Origin: Chondrus crispus
Lineage: Eukaryota; Rhodophyta; Florideophyceae; Gigartinales; Gigartinaceae
Assembly (NCBI RefSeq): GCF_000350225.1
Contig: NW_005178795.1
Span: 72,628 to 136,627, forward strand
Length of the DNA stretch: 64,000 bases
Reading direction: 5' to 3'
Shown here: positions 21,660-32,981 of the stretch, piece after piece
Numbering within the stretch: position 1 is the stretch's first letter
How the letters are laid out: each line of letters begins with the position of its first letter
Notes under the pieces: generated by a model
What the model was told of the DNA's origin: nothing
Databases searched by the model: none
Seen by the model: the letters and a program-made list of their open reading frames with translations, nothing else
Made by a program: the position numbers and the translations under genes

Positions 21660-24600
21660 CTATTCATCGGAACTGTCTTCTTCATCGGAACTGTTTTCAT
21701 CGGATTTTCCACTGCAAATGTCCGACGAAGGCCCGTCGTCACGTCCCGACTTTTGTTCCTCAGCGCTCTTCACATGGCAGACCTCATCCTCCTCCTCGTC
21801 TGAGCTGTCGTACGGGACTGAACAGGTATCGAAGTCGGAAGTCAAGTCGTTAATGAAATGAACCCCGTCGATCAGCCTAATATGACTTGTGACAAAGTAG
21901 ATGTGATAGCAGATACATCCATTCTTACCCATGCCATCAGAATTATCATGAGACGCCCCAGCATGACAGAGATCTCCTCGACCGAAGAAGACGGAGTACG
22001 GCGGAATCCATATCTTCTTTGCCCTAACGGCATTGGAAAGCACTCTGATTGCACCTGAAGAGTAACAGAGATACCAGTGGGAGTAAGGAACAACCTATAG
22101 ATGAGCTTCATACTGCCCCGTACAGACGGCAAAATACCCAGGTACCTTATGCGGGTCCGTTCGCTTGTTAGCTTTGAAGTCAGTGTGGAGCGCCTGCCTC
22201 GGACAGCCTTCACCAGTGTATAAGAACCTTCCCCCAGTTACCGGCATAGCCATTTCAGGCCTCCCATCCTTACCATTTCCCACCCTCATCGCCGCCAGCA
22301 TCTGGCCTAGACGGACATCGAGCAGGGCCCGCCTGACTGCTGCCCAGGTGCTTTCTGTCTCCATCTTAGTTGTGACAGCCTGGAAGGTGGTTAGAAAGAG
22401 TCCAATTCCCTTCTCACGATCATCCTCATCCCTTTCGCCAGCATTAACGATGGGATTCCAAACCGAGCGGTTCGCCTCATCCTTCAATGCCTCTTCTCCA
22501 GGGAACGTAATAGGAATTTTGAAATCTCCTCGAGCACATCACCGTTCACACCACAACTAGGGAGCTCTGTCAGTTCCTTGGGGACGTCTTATCAGACATG
22601 AAGCCCTCCATGAAGCAAAAACCTTGCTGCTCGAGGGAATTTGCTTGCCGAGCGAAGTACTCATTCGCAAGCTCATCTCTCTCCGTGGCAGCAACCCAAA
22701 GAGCATCATCCGGGGACCAACGTATCGCGTTGTTTGGACTCTTCTTGCGAGCCGGTAAATTGCTCCCCAAAATAGGTGCCGTAGTTGTCCCGAGGTGCTT
22801 GTGTTGGAGACGAGAGGCATGCAAGTACACCGCATGATGGATTGCCATCATTTGCCTGCAGTTGACGAATGCATGCGCACGATGGTTCTCCGGAACGAAC
22901 AGCAAACCCAACCACGGAGACTGATGCTCTATTTTCTGGTGCTCCTCTCCCCATCCTCCCCATAGATGAGGCCTAAGTGCGGAAAAGTGCGCCCAACTTG
23001 GCTGATCCTCTCCCTTCCAAGGCTCGGGGTCATTAAAGCCGGGCGGTAGAAGGCTAGGGAGGTCATCAGCGAATTTTCATGTTCCTTTGGATAATCATCC
23101 GGTTCCGGAACCGGTTCCCGAACCTTAGATGGCTTCTTCCAACGAGAAACCTTACCGGTCCCCTTCGCCTTAAGAGTCCTCTTATCCACGGATGGGAGAG
23201 CAACAGGCACAGGCGCCTTTGCAGGCGGCTTACCAGCATTCGCCCTCGCAGTTCGGCGGGGCTGTGACGGGGCGGAGACTGCGGGTTGCAGTGTCTTCGG
23301 CTGGTCACCTTCAAAATGCTTGTGTATGTAGCGCCTGAGATTTGCAATCCTCGTGTTCAGAGACCTATTCGTTGTCTGCTTAGCCTTGAAAACAAACTTG
23401 GACATGTTGTTACAGATGATTTTGCGTACCTGGACACGTGATGTGGTGATCTGTACCTCCAAATCGAGCAACTGCTCAGCAGAAAGCTTCTTTGCAGTAC
23501 CTAATACGCGTATGTGCATGTAAAACACCTGTATGTGCTGAAAGAAAAGTGCCCTTGACTGTTTAAAAGCACCTCTCCGTACTGCAGCAGTTAGGTAGAG
23601 ATCGAAGCACTGCAGAGCAAGCAATATGCAAAACCTGTCGAAGCCCAGGAATGTTGAGTTGTTCACGTGGGTCAATCCAATCTGCCCAGAGCCTTGTTTG
23701 AGAGCACTAGAGGGGATACCGTTTCGAAGAAGGCCCATAGCAATAGCTGCGTATCGTCCGCGCTGATTTTCTGATATAGTAGGTAGAATCCGCATGGAGT
23801 CCATAACCATAACAACAGACCGTCGAGTCAGAGTGGACAACTGCACACCAGTCTGTTCCATCATAAGGCAAATGCATGACATGGCGCTATGGATGTTGTC
23901 GACAAAGTCTGTTTTGCGAACGGTGCTGTGGAGTACGTTGAGATTGGCACCGACGCCAATAATCTCAAAGTCGGACATAGGGAGCCCATCAGGACGTAGA
24001 TATACCTGCGCCGGTACCCACGTTAGTTTTTCACGCTCTTCCGGTGTCTTTGCTAACGCTTGCGCCTGCACGAGACCTTCTTTTCTATGCCCACCGTCGA
24101 GTCCCTTCGATGGGAGATGGAGACGTCTACCACTTTCCAAGAAGCTTTCGGGATTCTCCAGGAACCTCTTGTCTGTTACAGTGATTGTAATGGTTCCCGC
24201 GCTGTATAGATAACCATTAACCAAGAAGCTGTCCCTCATACCACTGACGTGTCCTACTTCCGTTTCTCTCGCCGCATGACCATAGTCGGGGAACTCAACG
24301 CTGTTGATGTTCACCATCACATTTATGGGCATATAATCAGACATTCGAAGAGCTCCAGCCCCAATCTGGGCGGTTATTGCGGGGTCTCCTGGACTATCAC
24401 CCTCATCAGCTGGTGGATGAGGGGTCACTTATCCTCTTCGGGTGTCTTAACCAACTCGATAGCTGGGGAAGCAGGCCTTCCCTCATCACCTCGCGCAGGG
24501 GTATCCAGGAGTATTTTCTTTACTGGAGGGCCTTCTTCTTGATTCCCATACCTCAGGAGCCTCTTACGAACAGGCGTACCGTTGTTCTCAGGGGTAAGAG

Positions 24601-25188
24601 GAGCTGAGGCACTCTGCTCAAGAGGCTGGTGAAGCGGAGGCCGGGGTGCATCAGGGAGATCGTTATCTATCATGTCCACTTGGGCATCTCCCTCAACCTC
24701 CATCATATCCAGAGACTAGGCATAGCGTTGAAAGGCCTGAATGTCAGCCAGTGTCTTGGGATGCGGCATTTCCTCGTTTGAGGGAGTTTTATACGCATAT
24801 GTAACTGTCTCACGACCCGTGTCCCAACTTGTCTTCCAGATAGGCGCGATTTCGGTCCGATTCAGAAGTTCCCTCATGTCGTGGCCATGCACGTTATAAA
24901 GTAGTCTTCCACCCTCTTCTCCGAACAAGCTCGCAGTTCCAACCCTCACGCGTGCATCGTTAGCACTAACACGAGCAAACAGAACCACATTGGCCCCCCA
25001 ACAAAACCACGGTCCTTTGCAGACTGCAGACCGGAACCAGAAGATGCTCGGCAAGCAGCGGTACTTTGAGACGCAGGTGAAGCCCTTTGTCTCGTAACAC
25101 GGGCACTCCTGCGCCCCTGAGGAGTCTTACGACTCTGAGGAGATTTACGACTCTTCGGGGCCATTCTTGAGTCTCTAAACTTGACCAA
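21660..25188 (-). pseudogene. Gene C: ParB-like domain plus 2OG-Fe(II) dioxygenase-like domain
   Basis: A minus-strand gene read from ATG 25188 in successive open pieces: 25188-24946, 25054-24716, 24706-24425, 24428-22929 (499 codons), 22911-22570 and about 22545-21660. Two breaks are plain in-frame TAGs (24716-24718 and 22095-22097); the others are frameshifts. The N-terminus is basic (SRKSPQSRKTPQGRRSARV). The 499-codon part holds SGMRDSFLVNGYL and, at 24084-24098, DGGHR, the pattern of ParB/sulfiredoxin-like folds. The C-terminal part begins EQQGFCFMEGF, then shows ALHTDF (HxD, 22179-22187), PGYFAV, and FGRGDLCHAGASH (distal His, about 21964), the iron-binding layout of 2-oxoglutarate-dependent dioxygenases, and ends in an acidic Ser/Asp/Glu tail. 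Such enzymes oxidise substrates including methylated DNA bases; the substrate here is unknown. It is divergent from gene D. I am fairly sure of the dioxygenase, less of ParB. Confidence 0.6.
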
Positions 25189-25205
25189 CTTGAAACCTGT
25201 CTAAT

Positions 25206-25271
25206 TCTGTTCGGGTATCCCCAACCAGCTCCCGATAGGAACCTTACTTCGGCGTCCTTCCCCTATAAGAA
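25206..25271 (-). promoter_or_regulatory. Left arm of a 66-bp inverted repeat, leader of gene C
   Basis: This arm is the reverse complement of 26206-26271 with two differences in 66 bp. Its outer end lies 18 bp before the ATG of gene C. Read towards the gene it runs TTCTTATAGGGG... to ...ACCCGAACAGA. The paired arm stands in the same place before gene D, so it is likely a shared core promoter or 5' leader that co-regulates the two genes. A terminal inverted repeat of a small inserted element is the alternative. Confidence 0.7.
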
Positions 25272-26205
25272 TTAGACTCAGACTAAAAACCAAAAACCAA
25301 CAATCCACTTTCCGAAGAGAGAACCCTGCAAGAAGGGGTCACTCAGATTTTGCTTGCCTAACGCAAAGCGCTGTCGCTAGAAGCCAGAGAACCAGCAACC
25401 TGAACGATGATAGAAAGATAGACGCGAAGCGTGAAACAGAAAGGCGGAACGAGCCGTCCAGGAAACAGAGATTACCATGGCGATGACGAGAGGGGAGAAG
25501 CTCTGCTGTGCTATGCAGCGATGGTGTATGTGAAGAGGAGAGAGATTTGAAGTGCGCCAGTTGTGACAAAGAAAGCGTCAGTTTGGGCAAAAGACCGATG
25601 AAGAAGGACGGATGATGCGGTAAATGGCCGCAACTATGAGTTGGATTTGAAGCTACACGAGTGGTTGTACACTGGTCAGTGGTTGCGCCCTGGTCAAGCA
25701 TTGGTGGAACCCTGCCATGATTTCAAAATCATACAGTTTTGGAGGTTCCAAGCACCCGTTAATTTTTCTGGCGTAGGGCCCAGGTGCAGATCTGCGCATG
25801 TAAGTTACATGTGGAAAAATCAGCAAAATTTCATTGGAATCAGGGCTGATTTTTTACATGTAGAAAATGTGAACCATGCTCTAGACACCCCCAGGACCCC
25901 TGCAACAACCGTTTAGACTGCGACACCAATGCGGACTAACCTCAATGACTGCAAACGCTCCACTCTCTTCTGTTACAGCACTTTCGTACTAGTGCACACT
26001 ATACCGTACAGGAGGGGCCTGTTGCATTTACGTCCATCTGGACCGCCCCTTTATCAACCACGCAGATTGATTTCCATGCTTTGAGAGGTCTTCAGGCTGT
26101 TGTATCGCGAGTCGCACCTGCGGTTTGTCCTCTCTACTCGCTGGCAACCGAAAATCAGTGTATATTACTTGTTGTCTTGGCTTCAGCGTGGAAAACTGGT
26201 GGCAT
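25272..26205. promoter_or_regulatory. Bidirectional intergenic region between genes C and D
   Basis: 934 bp between the two arms. It has no supportable gene: a 120-codon minus-strand ORF lacks motifs. An imperfect hairpin with A-rich arms occurs near 25810-25860. As the only DNA between two divergent genes it should hold their common promoter. Confidence 0.5.
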
Positions 26206-26271
26206 TTCTTATAGGGGAACGACGCCGAAGTAAGGTTCTTATCGGGAGCTGGTTGGGGATACCCGAACAGA
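26206..26271 (+). promoter_or_regulatory. Right arm of the 66-bp inverted repeat, leader of gene D
   Basis: Mirror copy of 25206-25271, exactly 1000 bp away start to start. It ends 56 bp before the first ATG of gene D (26327). TCTAA occurs just outside both arms (25200-25204 and 26272-26276), with one extra base on the left. This leaves open an inserted-element origin. Confidence 0.7.
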
Positions 26272-26326
26272 TCTAAGTCACAGTTACTAACGGACTACAT
26301 TGTCAGCTCGCTATCGACATTGAGAA

Positions 26327-29258
26327 ATGGTGAAGGCCGAAGACCTCGTCTTGAGGTACTTCCCTCCTATTCGTTCCGCGTACTTTAAGAGTAAGGGAGT
26401 CCCAGAAGAAGGAAGCGTGGCCTATTTGGAAGTCTTAAAATGGATGAAGACGAGTGAGGCCCTCCAAATGGAGGCCGTAATGGATTTGTTGGCTAGATGT
26501 GAAGTTGAAGAAAGTAATGCCAGCGGTATCGAGAAGCTGAAAACAAACTATATGGATCAGGCTTATCGCGTATGCTGCTCGCTGAGGCTTGAGTTCATCT
26601 TTGACAGTCGTGCGTGGGACTACTACACACTCGTTCCTGAACAGTATCGCAAGTACTCGTTGCTGGTCTCCTCTTTCTTTACTGCTCATAGGAGAGCGCC
26701 AAAAGCAGGTAAGAAAGGGTTTTGTTCTGCTATTGCTACTCAGTTTGAGAGAATCTTCTTTCTCATATCTACGGTGCTTGCAGTTCAGGCAAGGTATGGG
26801 CCTAAGAAGACAGCAAGGGGAGGAAGTGCCAGTACCAGACCTCCACCCAAGAAGAAGCACAAGAAAGCAGCAGTCGAAAGCTTAGGCAGAGCCGTTTTGC
26901 CCTCTTTCACTGTCACTAGCGAAATAGGCCAGCGCATCGGGTTCGCCATTCAAAGCGTTATTCGACCCTGGGACGTATTCGCGCATTCTGTTCACTTCTC
27001 ATCAGCTGAGGTTATGGTGGCACCCTATATCTTGTTCAACGGCTAAACATTTACGTTTTCATGTCATCAAGAGAAGGGGAGATGGTTTTGCGCCCTCTGT
27101 GCAGAGACGTTGTCTGAAGCTTTCAATGCAAGCGTCGTTGAGTTCTGATCAAGTCGACGCGGAAGCCTTCACTAGGGAAGAACGTCTGGACGCAAACTTA
27201 CGCCAAATAGCTGAAATGTTTCTAGGAGACGTCAAATCAGTGGTGCTCTCTGATTCTCTGTACAGCGAGAAAGCCGGTGAGCAGATGGATATGCTTCGCA
27301 AGTTTCAGTCCGATCCAGTCAACTAATCTCTTCTGCCGAGGTTCAGAGACGTCGAAAAAGCTTACGGGTCATCGATCAGGGGGTCCCTGCCTTCTCCAGG
27401 CAGCGCTGCAGCTCCTCCTTCGCTACCCACAATTGAACAAAGGATCATACAGACCAGGCGACGTGGACTACTCTCCAACGATGACTCAAGTCGAGGTCGC
27501 ACAGAAGTTCACCCCGTTGCTCAAGGAACTTCACGTTCTAAACGTGTAGAAGTGTTCCTGGATGTGAAGGAATGCAATGGAGCGGAAAACTGCGAATGTT
27601 TCCTGGCTTGCGAAAGACTTCAAAGTGAAATGATGAAGTATGCACGAGTCTATGAATGTTCCTTCGAGGATCTCCAAGAAATGGACGATTCTCTCTCACC
27701 ATATGGAGGGTATGAGGGAGAAGTGCAGCTGCTGTTAACGGATCCTCCCTTCAATCACCGTCGAGAAAACGAACAGCCGAACTCAGAGCATGACTTCCTG
27801 AGCAAGAATCAGATGGAGCAAGTTGCACAGTGCGCGAGCACATGGCTCCGTGATGGCGGTCACGCTTTCATTTTTTGTTCTCTTGTACAGTTTCAAGATT
27901 GGTTCAAAGTGCTCCAGAGCGTAACAGAGGAGAATGAGGTAGTTTTCAACGTTGATCCATCTCCTGTGGTCATGATTAAAGAGCCTGGTCATTACTTTGG
28001 TAATGCTGGGAAGAAGAGTACTGCCCTGCACTCTCTTTCCATGTGGGCTATTCATGCTGCAAGCCGCGGCTTGAGCAATACAGAATCCTTTGAACTGGTC
28101 GACTACTCAAGTCATGGGCATAATACTTCTCGGTATACAGGCTGGACAAACTTCATTGATGGTGTTACAAGGCCTCTCCCAGGTGAGCAGCTTCGTGCAA
28201 AATCTGCAAGTGATCCTACTCGATCACGAGTAGTTCGTCCCGAGCAGAAAAAGCGTTCATTGCTGAAGGAGATGATATGTAGGTTTTCCCTTCCGGGAAC
28301 TCCAGTACTGGATCTGTTCGGCGGGACTTACTCGTGTGGCTCGGCCTGTATCACTCTACCGGAGCACCGGAAGTTTTTGGGTCGCGAACTTAAGGGAGAT
28401 GTACACAGGACGGCCAAGAAAGCTCTCGTTGAATCATTTGCCGCTGCTCTACTGGACAAAGACTGCGATGTGACTTCAACATCAGAACAAGTTCTAAGCG
28501 GTGCAAGACTCGTCGTCTCCCATTCTCGTTATACACCAAGGGACCCTGATTGGGAGGCTCCAGTTGGTTTCCCAGGCTTTCAGACATTGCCAGTCTACGT
28601 TACACGATTCATATCTGCTCTTTGGGGCGTCCCGAACTTCGAGCTGAGATATGGGAAAGTACCGGTCTCTTCCTGGCCCAAATCTATGAAGGGATCGCTC
28701 TGCAGTACTCCCAGCGATGTTCTTCTGGCTCTAGACTGCTCCCATTTGGGTGTGTTTGTTCAGAAGTCCACGATACAGCACCATGCTGCAGGAAAAGGCT
28801 TATTCGCCTCGAGAAATTTTGTTAAGAATGAAATGGTCGGATACTACTACGGAACTCTCATATACGACGAAATAAGCTCTCGTTCACAGCGAACTAAGAC
28901 TTACGGTGAAGAGGGTATCTTTGGTGCAACTTTCAAAGACTTCACGACATTCGGCTTGCAGATCCCGTTAAATAATGGTGGTCTTACCGTGGAACGCGTA
29001 ACGGTTCAGGAGGTATACGTCGTTGCCAAGGAGTTTTGCGCTTGCTCAAAGATCAACGACCCGAAGTATGAATTGGAAGACAAGGAAAACGAGATGGCCC
29101 AAGCACGATTAATCGCACCAAGGGAACCGAATGTCGCCTTTGCTACAACTCGGGTGACTTCAGTCAATGAACTCAGCTCGCATATGGTGATCGAGGTGGT
29201 GGCAACTAGAGATATTGCTCCTGGAGAAGAGCTTTTTGTTTCTTACAACAATAGTTAG
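26327..29258 (+). CDS. Gene D: amino-type DNA methyltransferase fused to a SET domain
   Basis: The frame 27327-29258 (about 640 codons) is intact. Upstream in the same frame lies 27099-27323 beyond a TAA at 27324-27326. Before that, 26327-27046 continues in another frame with a basic Lys-rich stretch (PPPKKKHKK). The first half of the intact part carries LLTDPPFN (motif IV, 27741) and later PGTPVLDLFGGTYSCG (AdoMet-binding motif I, about 28305) followed by KFLGREL. Order IV before I is that of beta-class N6-adenine/N4-cytosine DNA methyltransferases; DPPF instead of DPPY is unusual. The second half is a SET domain: GKGLFASRNF (28791), CSKINDPK with EPNVAF in place of the NHxCxPN motif, and ATRDIAPGEELFVSYN at the end. 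SET domains methylate lysines, commonly on histones. One protein could thus mark both DNA and chromatin. It is divergent from C, and its 3' end overlaps the convergent transposase Tp'. Confidence 0.75.
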
Positions 29259-31782
29259 AAGCAGAGTTGCTGTGCATAAACCTTTACTCATAGATACAAT
29301 ACACAACTGAATGACAGTGAGGTGTCCGATCTCATTTGTTTGTAACCATGGCGTTTGAGGTGATGGTGCAGGATATCCCTCGTATCGGCCATATATCTGA
29401 TAAAAACCACCTTCCTGCAGGGTCGGTCTGTGTCGAACAAGGCGAGTTTCATCCCCCGCAGAGCAGGAACTTACATCTGCGGCCTCACCGGCACAATCAT
29501 GCAGAGCCATGGCCTTCCGGACATTATTGTGCAGCGGAATCAGAATTCCCCCTGGGCTTGCCGTCTCAACCGTGAACAAACCGGGTGAACTCCTCTTGCA
29601 AGGCACAACCAGGGCATATAACCCCGTACGATGCTTCTGAGACGACGTGGAATCGTTCATGGTATTTTTTGTCTTAACCACGAAGATTGCAGATATCATC
29701 GAGAATGCTCGACGTGCATCACTTGATCCTACTACAGAGGCAGTGTCTACAGGGAAATCATCCAATCTCAATAGCCCTTCTTCCGAATTACAGGTAATGC
29801 TTTGTATAACATCACCACGAACCACTCTTATGATAGTTCTCTTCAGTATGTCAGTTTTTCCATATGTTACGACCCACCGTGGCTCCCTGCACTCCGTAAT
29901 CAGGCACTCATTTCCTTCAACATTCGAGGTGATGTTCGTATCAACATCTACGTATGTTGGCAGAAAGTCCCTAGCATCCTTGTGACACTCGGTTGTTTTT
30001 AAGGCTTTCTCGATACACTTCGACGGCTCCCAAGACTTACTTGAAGATATTAAAGAGGACATCGCTTTCCTTCTAGTCCCTAAACGTGTAAAACGGGTTT
30101 TGGGAATGCTGCTTGAAGCTGATTTCTTAGGTTTTCATGTATTGGGGAGCACCATTCGGGACGACCAAGTAGGCGGAGCACTGATCTGCAAGTTTCATTC
30201 GTCCAGTCGGAGCTACTCTTGTCGACGTCTTGCAACTCAATACCCAAGCGATTAGCCCAATCGTTTGCAATCGCATGCTCCATTGCTTGGAGCTGTTAGT
30301 TCTTCTAGTTGGACTTCATTATTCCGCGCTTCAGGTCTTGATGAGCCTTTTCCAGCACAAGTTCTTGTATAAACTGTGCACTTCCAAACGCCGGTAACGT
30401 GAATGTGTAGAACTCCAATAGCCGATGTACATTGGGCTTGTCTAACGCTTGCTTCGCCTTCTGGGAGCTCTGACAAAGGGCTGCTAGTTTCTCAACATAC
30501 CCAATTGAACGTTTCTTGAGCGATTGAAGGCGTTGCATTCCGCCTGATCGATTGTACTCATGCACAGCATTCGGTCCTTCGATGCATGCAGCCGGATGAA
30601 ACTGAGTTCGAGAGACAAGTTCCTGGAAGTCCTGTAACAAATCGAGACATTGACTCACAAGTTCGTCTTCAGGCTGTCTTGTCCCGTTAGTAGTACAATA
30701 CAACTTCCAGGCACTCCTGAATGCTTGAGGTGCGATAAGGAGGAAAGAGTACATCGCCGAGATGCTCATGCTGTATACTTCCATTCTCTCGATATTCATG
30801 AGACGGTTCTGGTAAACTAGGCCTCCTGAAGCCAGTTTTTCCTTCGCAAACTCCACTGCATCTCTTCTCACTTGTACTGGTACGTGCCTCAATGTACAAT
30901 TGATAACATCCTGAGCCAAGCCAAGAAATAAATGATCCGGAGCAATGATGTAGGATCGATAAGCATCAAATATAGCAGGAACTACAGGTATGCCTTCCGA
31001 AGAACGAGGACTAGATCGCGTACTTCTTTGAGAGATATGATCAGTTGATGTAACGCATTGAGGCTAGCTTCAAAATCTTCCGGACTCTCCATACCTAAAC
31101 CTCTTAGTTCCTCCTTGGATATTCTCGTGTTACGGAATACTTGAAGCCTCTCTTCATTGCCACAGAAAGCTGGATGATCACTAAGAACATCTGTCCTGTA
31201 CCCGTAGGCAGAACCGCCTCTGCCCGACTTGTCTTATCTTGCGAAGTAGCATAAGTGACATGGTACATTCGACGTGTGGACGAGAACGTTAATTGTCTCC
31301 GATATGGCAGGGTAGTCTGCAATGAACCCAACACAATCCAGGAACACCACAATTTCTTTCCCATCTGAATCCTTAGTTACAAAACCTTCCGCACTGCCTT
31401 TCACAATGTCTCCAATAAAATGAAGACAGCACTTCATTCGTAGATACACCAGGTGGAGTCAAATCTAGCCTTCTTATAGCCCCAATCGATGTTCGTTCAT
31501 ATGGGAATATACCCAGAGGCATCATATAGCAACCCCCCATACTTCCATTCTTCCCAACATGGGAAGTGAAGCCGTCTGAGTACAGGAAGAACCTGTAAAC
31601 AAAGTACTTCCGGCCATCTGACAGACGACCTTCCGGAGGTGCTCCATTCCCATTCCGTTCTTACTCGATCCCAACAAACAAGTGATCGGCTTCTGCAACC
31701 ATTTCATGTACTAGCCCACGAATGAATTCTTTTCCGTGCGACTAGGTATCAGCTCTTTCCCCAGAACGGAGTAAGACTATAC
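29160..31782 (-). pseudogene. Second CACTA/TNP2-like transposase (Tp'), 3' part
   Basis: Broken minus-strand frames correspond in order to the C-terminal two thirds of the transposase at 6914-10685. SDGF with GKNGSMGG lies near 31590, IADYPAISETINVL with VPCHLCYF near 31300-31240, LVLEKAHQDLKRG near 30320, and YQIYGRYEGY near 29380. Several frameshifts and stops interrupt it. The last ORF reaches 29160 and overlaps the 3' end of gene D tail to tail by about 100 bp. At 31782 the gene is cut by the Gypsy element; its 5' part resumes at 46529. Confidence 0.8.
31778..31782. repeat. Target-site duplication TATAC, left
   Basis: TATAC directly precedes the 5' LTR and is repeated at 46529-46533 directly after the 3' LTR. 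This shows the Gypsy element inserted as a unit into the transposase gene. Confidence 0.9.
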
Positions 31783-32805
31783 TGTAGTGCAATACGCACC
31801 TGAAAAGGGGGGTGAAAAGAAATGAAAATGATGGGGTATGGCAAGCAAAAGTGGAAATCATTTCACTTTATTATTTTAATTATTAATTTTAATTAGTTGC
31901 ATATTAGTTATTTAACATTAGATTACATCTAGGATCTAGCGCCGAGAGCTACTGTAGTGGCTCCGGCGGGGCGATATATACCTTAGCCCTCTGACGACCA
32001 AGTCAGTAAAGGTAACCCGAGTTGCCGGAGTTGAATGTCGCCTTGGTCGAAGTCCGTCTCTACCAAGACGCTCCCTTTTACCTGAGCTTACGGCATCCTC
32101 TATCGCTCGGGGTTCCCTTTTCTCTTTCCTTTATTTCCCTATCCTTTTCTATCTCTAATTCTACCTATTTTTCCCTTATCTTGTGTTGATGCCATCGGCC
32201 TCGGTTGTGACCGAACCGGTGTAGGTGTTTCGAGCCATCGGGCGACACAGTTGACGTAGCGCTGCTACTGTGACCCATTTTCCGACGGAGACCGTTGCAA
32301 CGACGTCTCCCTCGAAGGGCTCCGTCGTATTACGAGCCAGTGTTGGTACCATCGGTGTCGGTTGCGACCGAACCGGTGTAGGTGTTTCGAGCCATCGGGC
32401 GGCACGGTTGACGTAGCGCTGCTACTTTCATTTCATCCCGTTGGGCTGCGTTGCGACGCCCCCGTCGAAGGCCTTGTCGCGTTACAAGGTGTCGAAGAAG
32501 CTCAACGAGCATTGGCCTTACAACCCAGTGGAACCGTGGTACCTACGTACGCGCCCCACTCCACACTCGTCGAGCAGATCTCTTTGCAAGTCTCTACCAC
32601 ACCGATCCCGGGCCGGGCTATTTCTCTGTGCCCCCTCCCCATCAGGGATCCGAGCTACTACGAGTCGCAAGCTCGTTTAAACGGAGAAGGGAGAGTCGGA
32701 CACTCCGTAGCGCTGTGCCATCGGCAGTTCTTCTTTTTGTTGCTGTTGTTGTTTTTGCTGGACCATCGGACCGCGGTCTCTGCCCGACAGGCGCATTGCA
32801 CTACA
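31783..32805 (+). repeat. 5' LTR of the Gypsy element
   Basis: It begins TGTAGTGCAATACGC and ends ATTGCACTACA (11-bp inverted ends). It contains an internal near-duplicate of about 157 bp starting near 32183 and 32340 (GACCGAACCGGTGTAGGTG in both). Confidence 0.95.
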
Positions 32806-32809
32806 AAAG

Positions 32810-32822
32810 TGGTCTCCCGACC
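32810..32822 (+). other. Candidate primer-binding site
   Basis: TGGTCTCCCGACC begins four bases after the 5' LTR. TGG is the complement of the CCA tail of tRNA. The cognate tRNA was not identified. Confidence 0.45.
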
Positions 32823-32981
32823 TAGAATTTTGTTTACTGTGCAGGAGACCTGACCTAGAATTTTTGTCGACGACAGTCCCGGTCTGGAAACGCACTACAA
32901 AATTGGTCTGGGAACGGACTCTTTTCTTTATTTTCTTTCTGTTTGTAACCTCTTTGCTGCGTAGGTCCGCTCGTACGAGCG

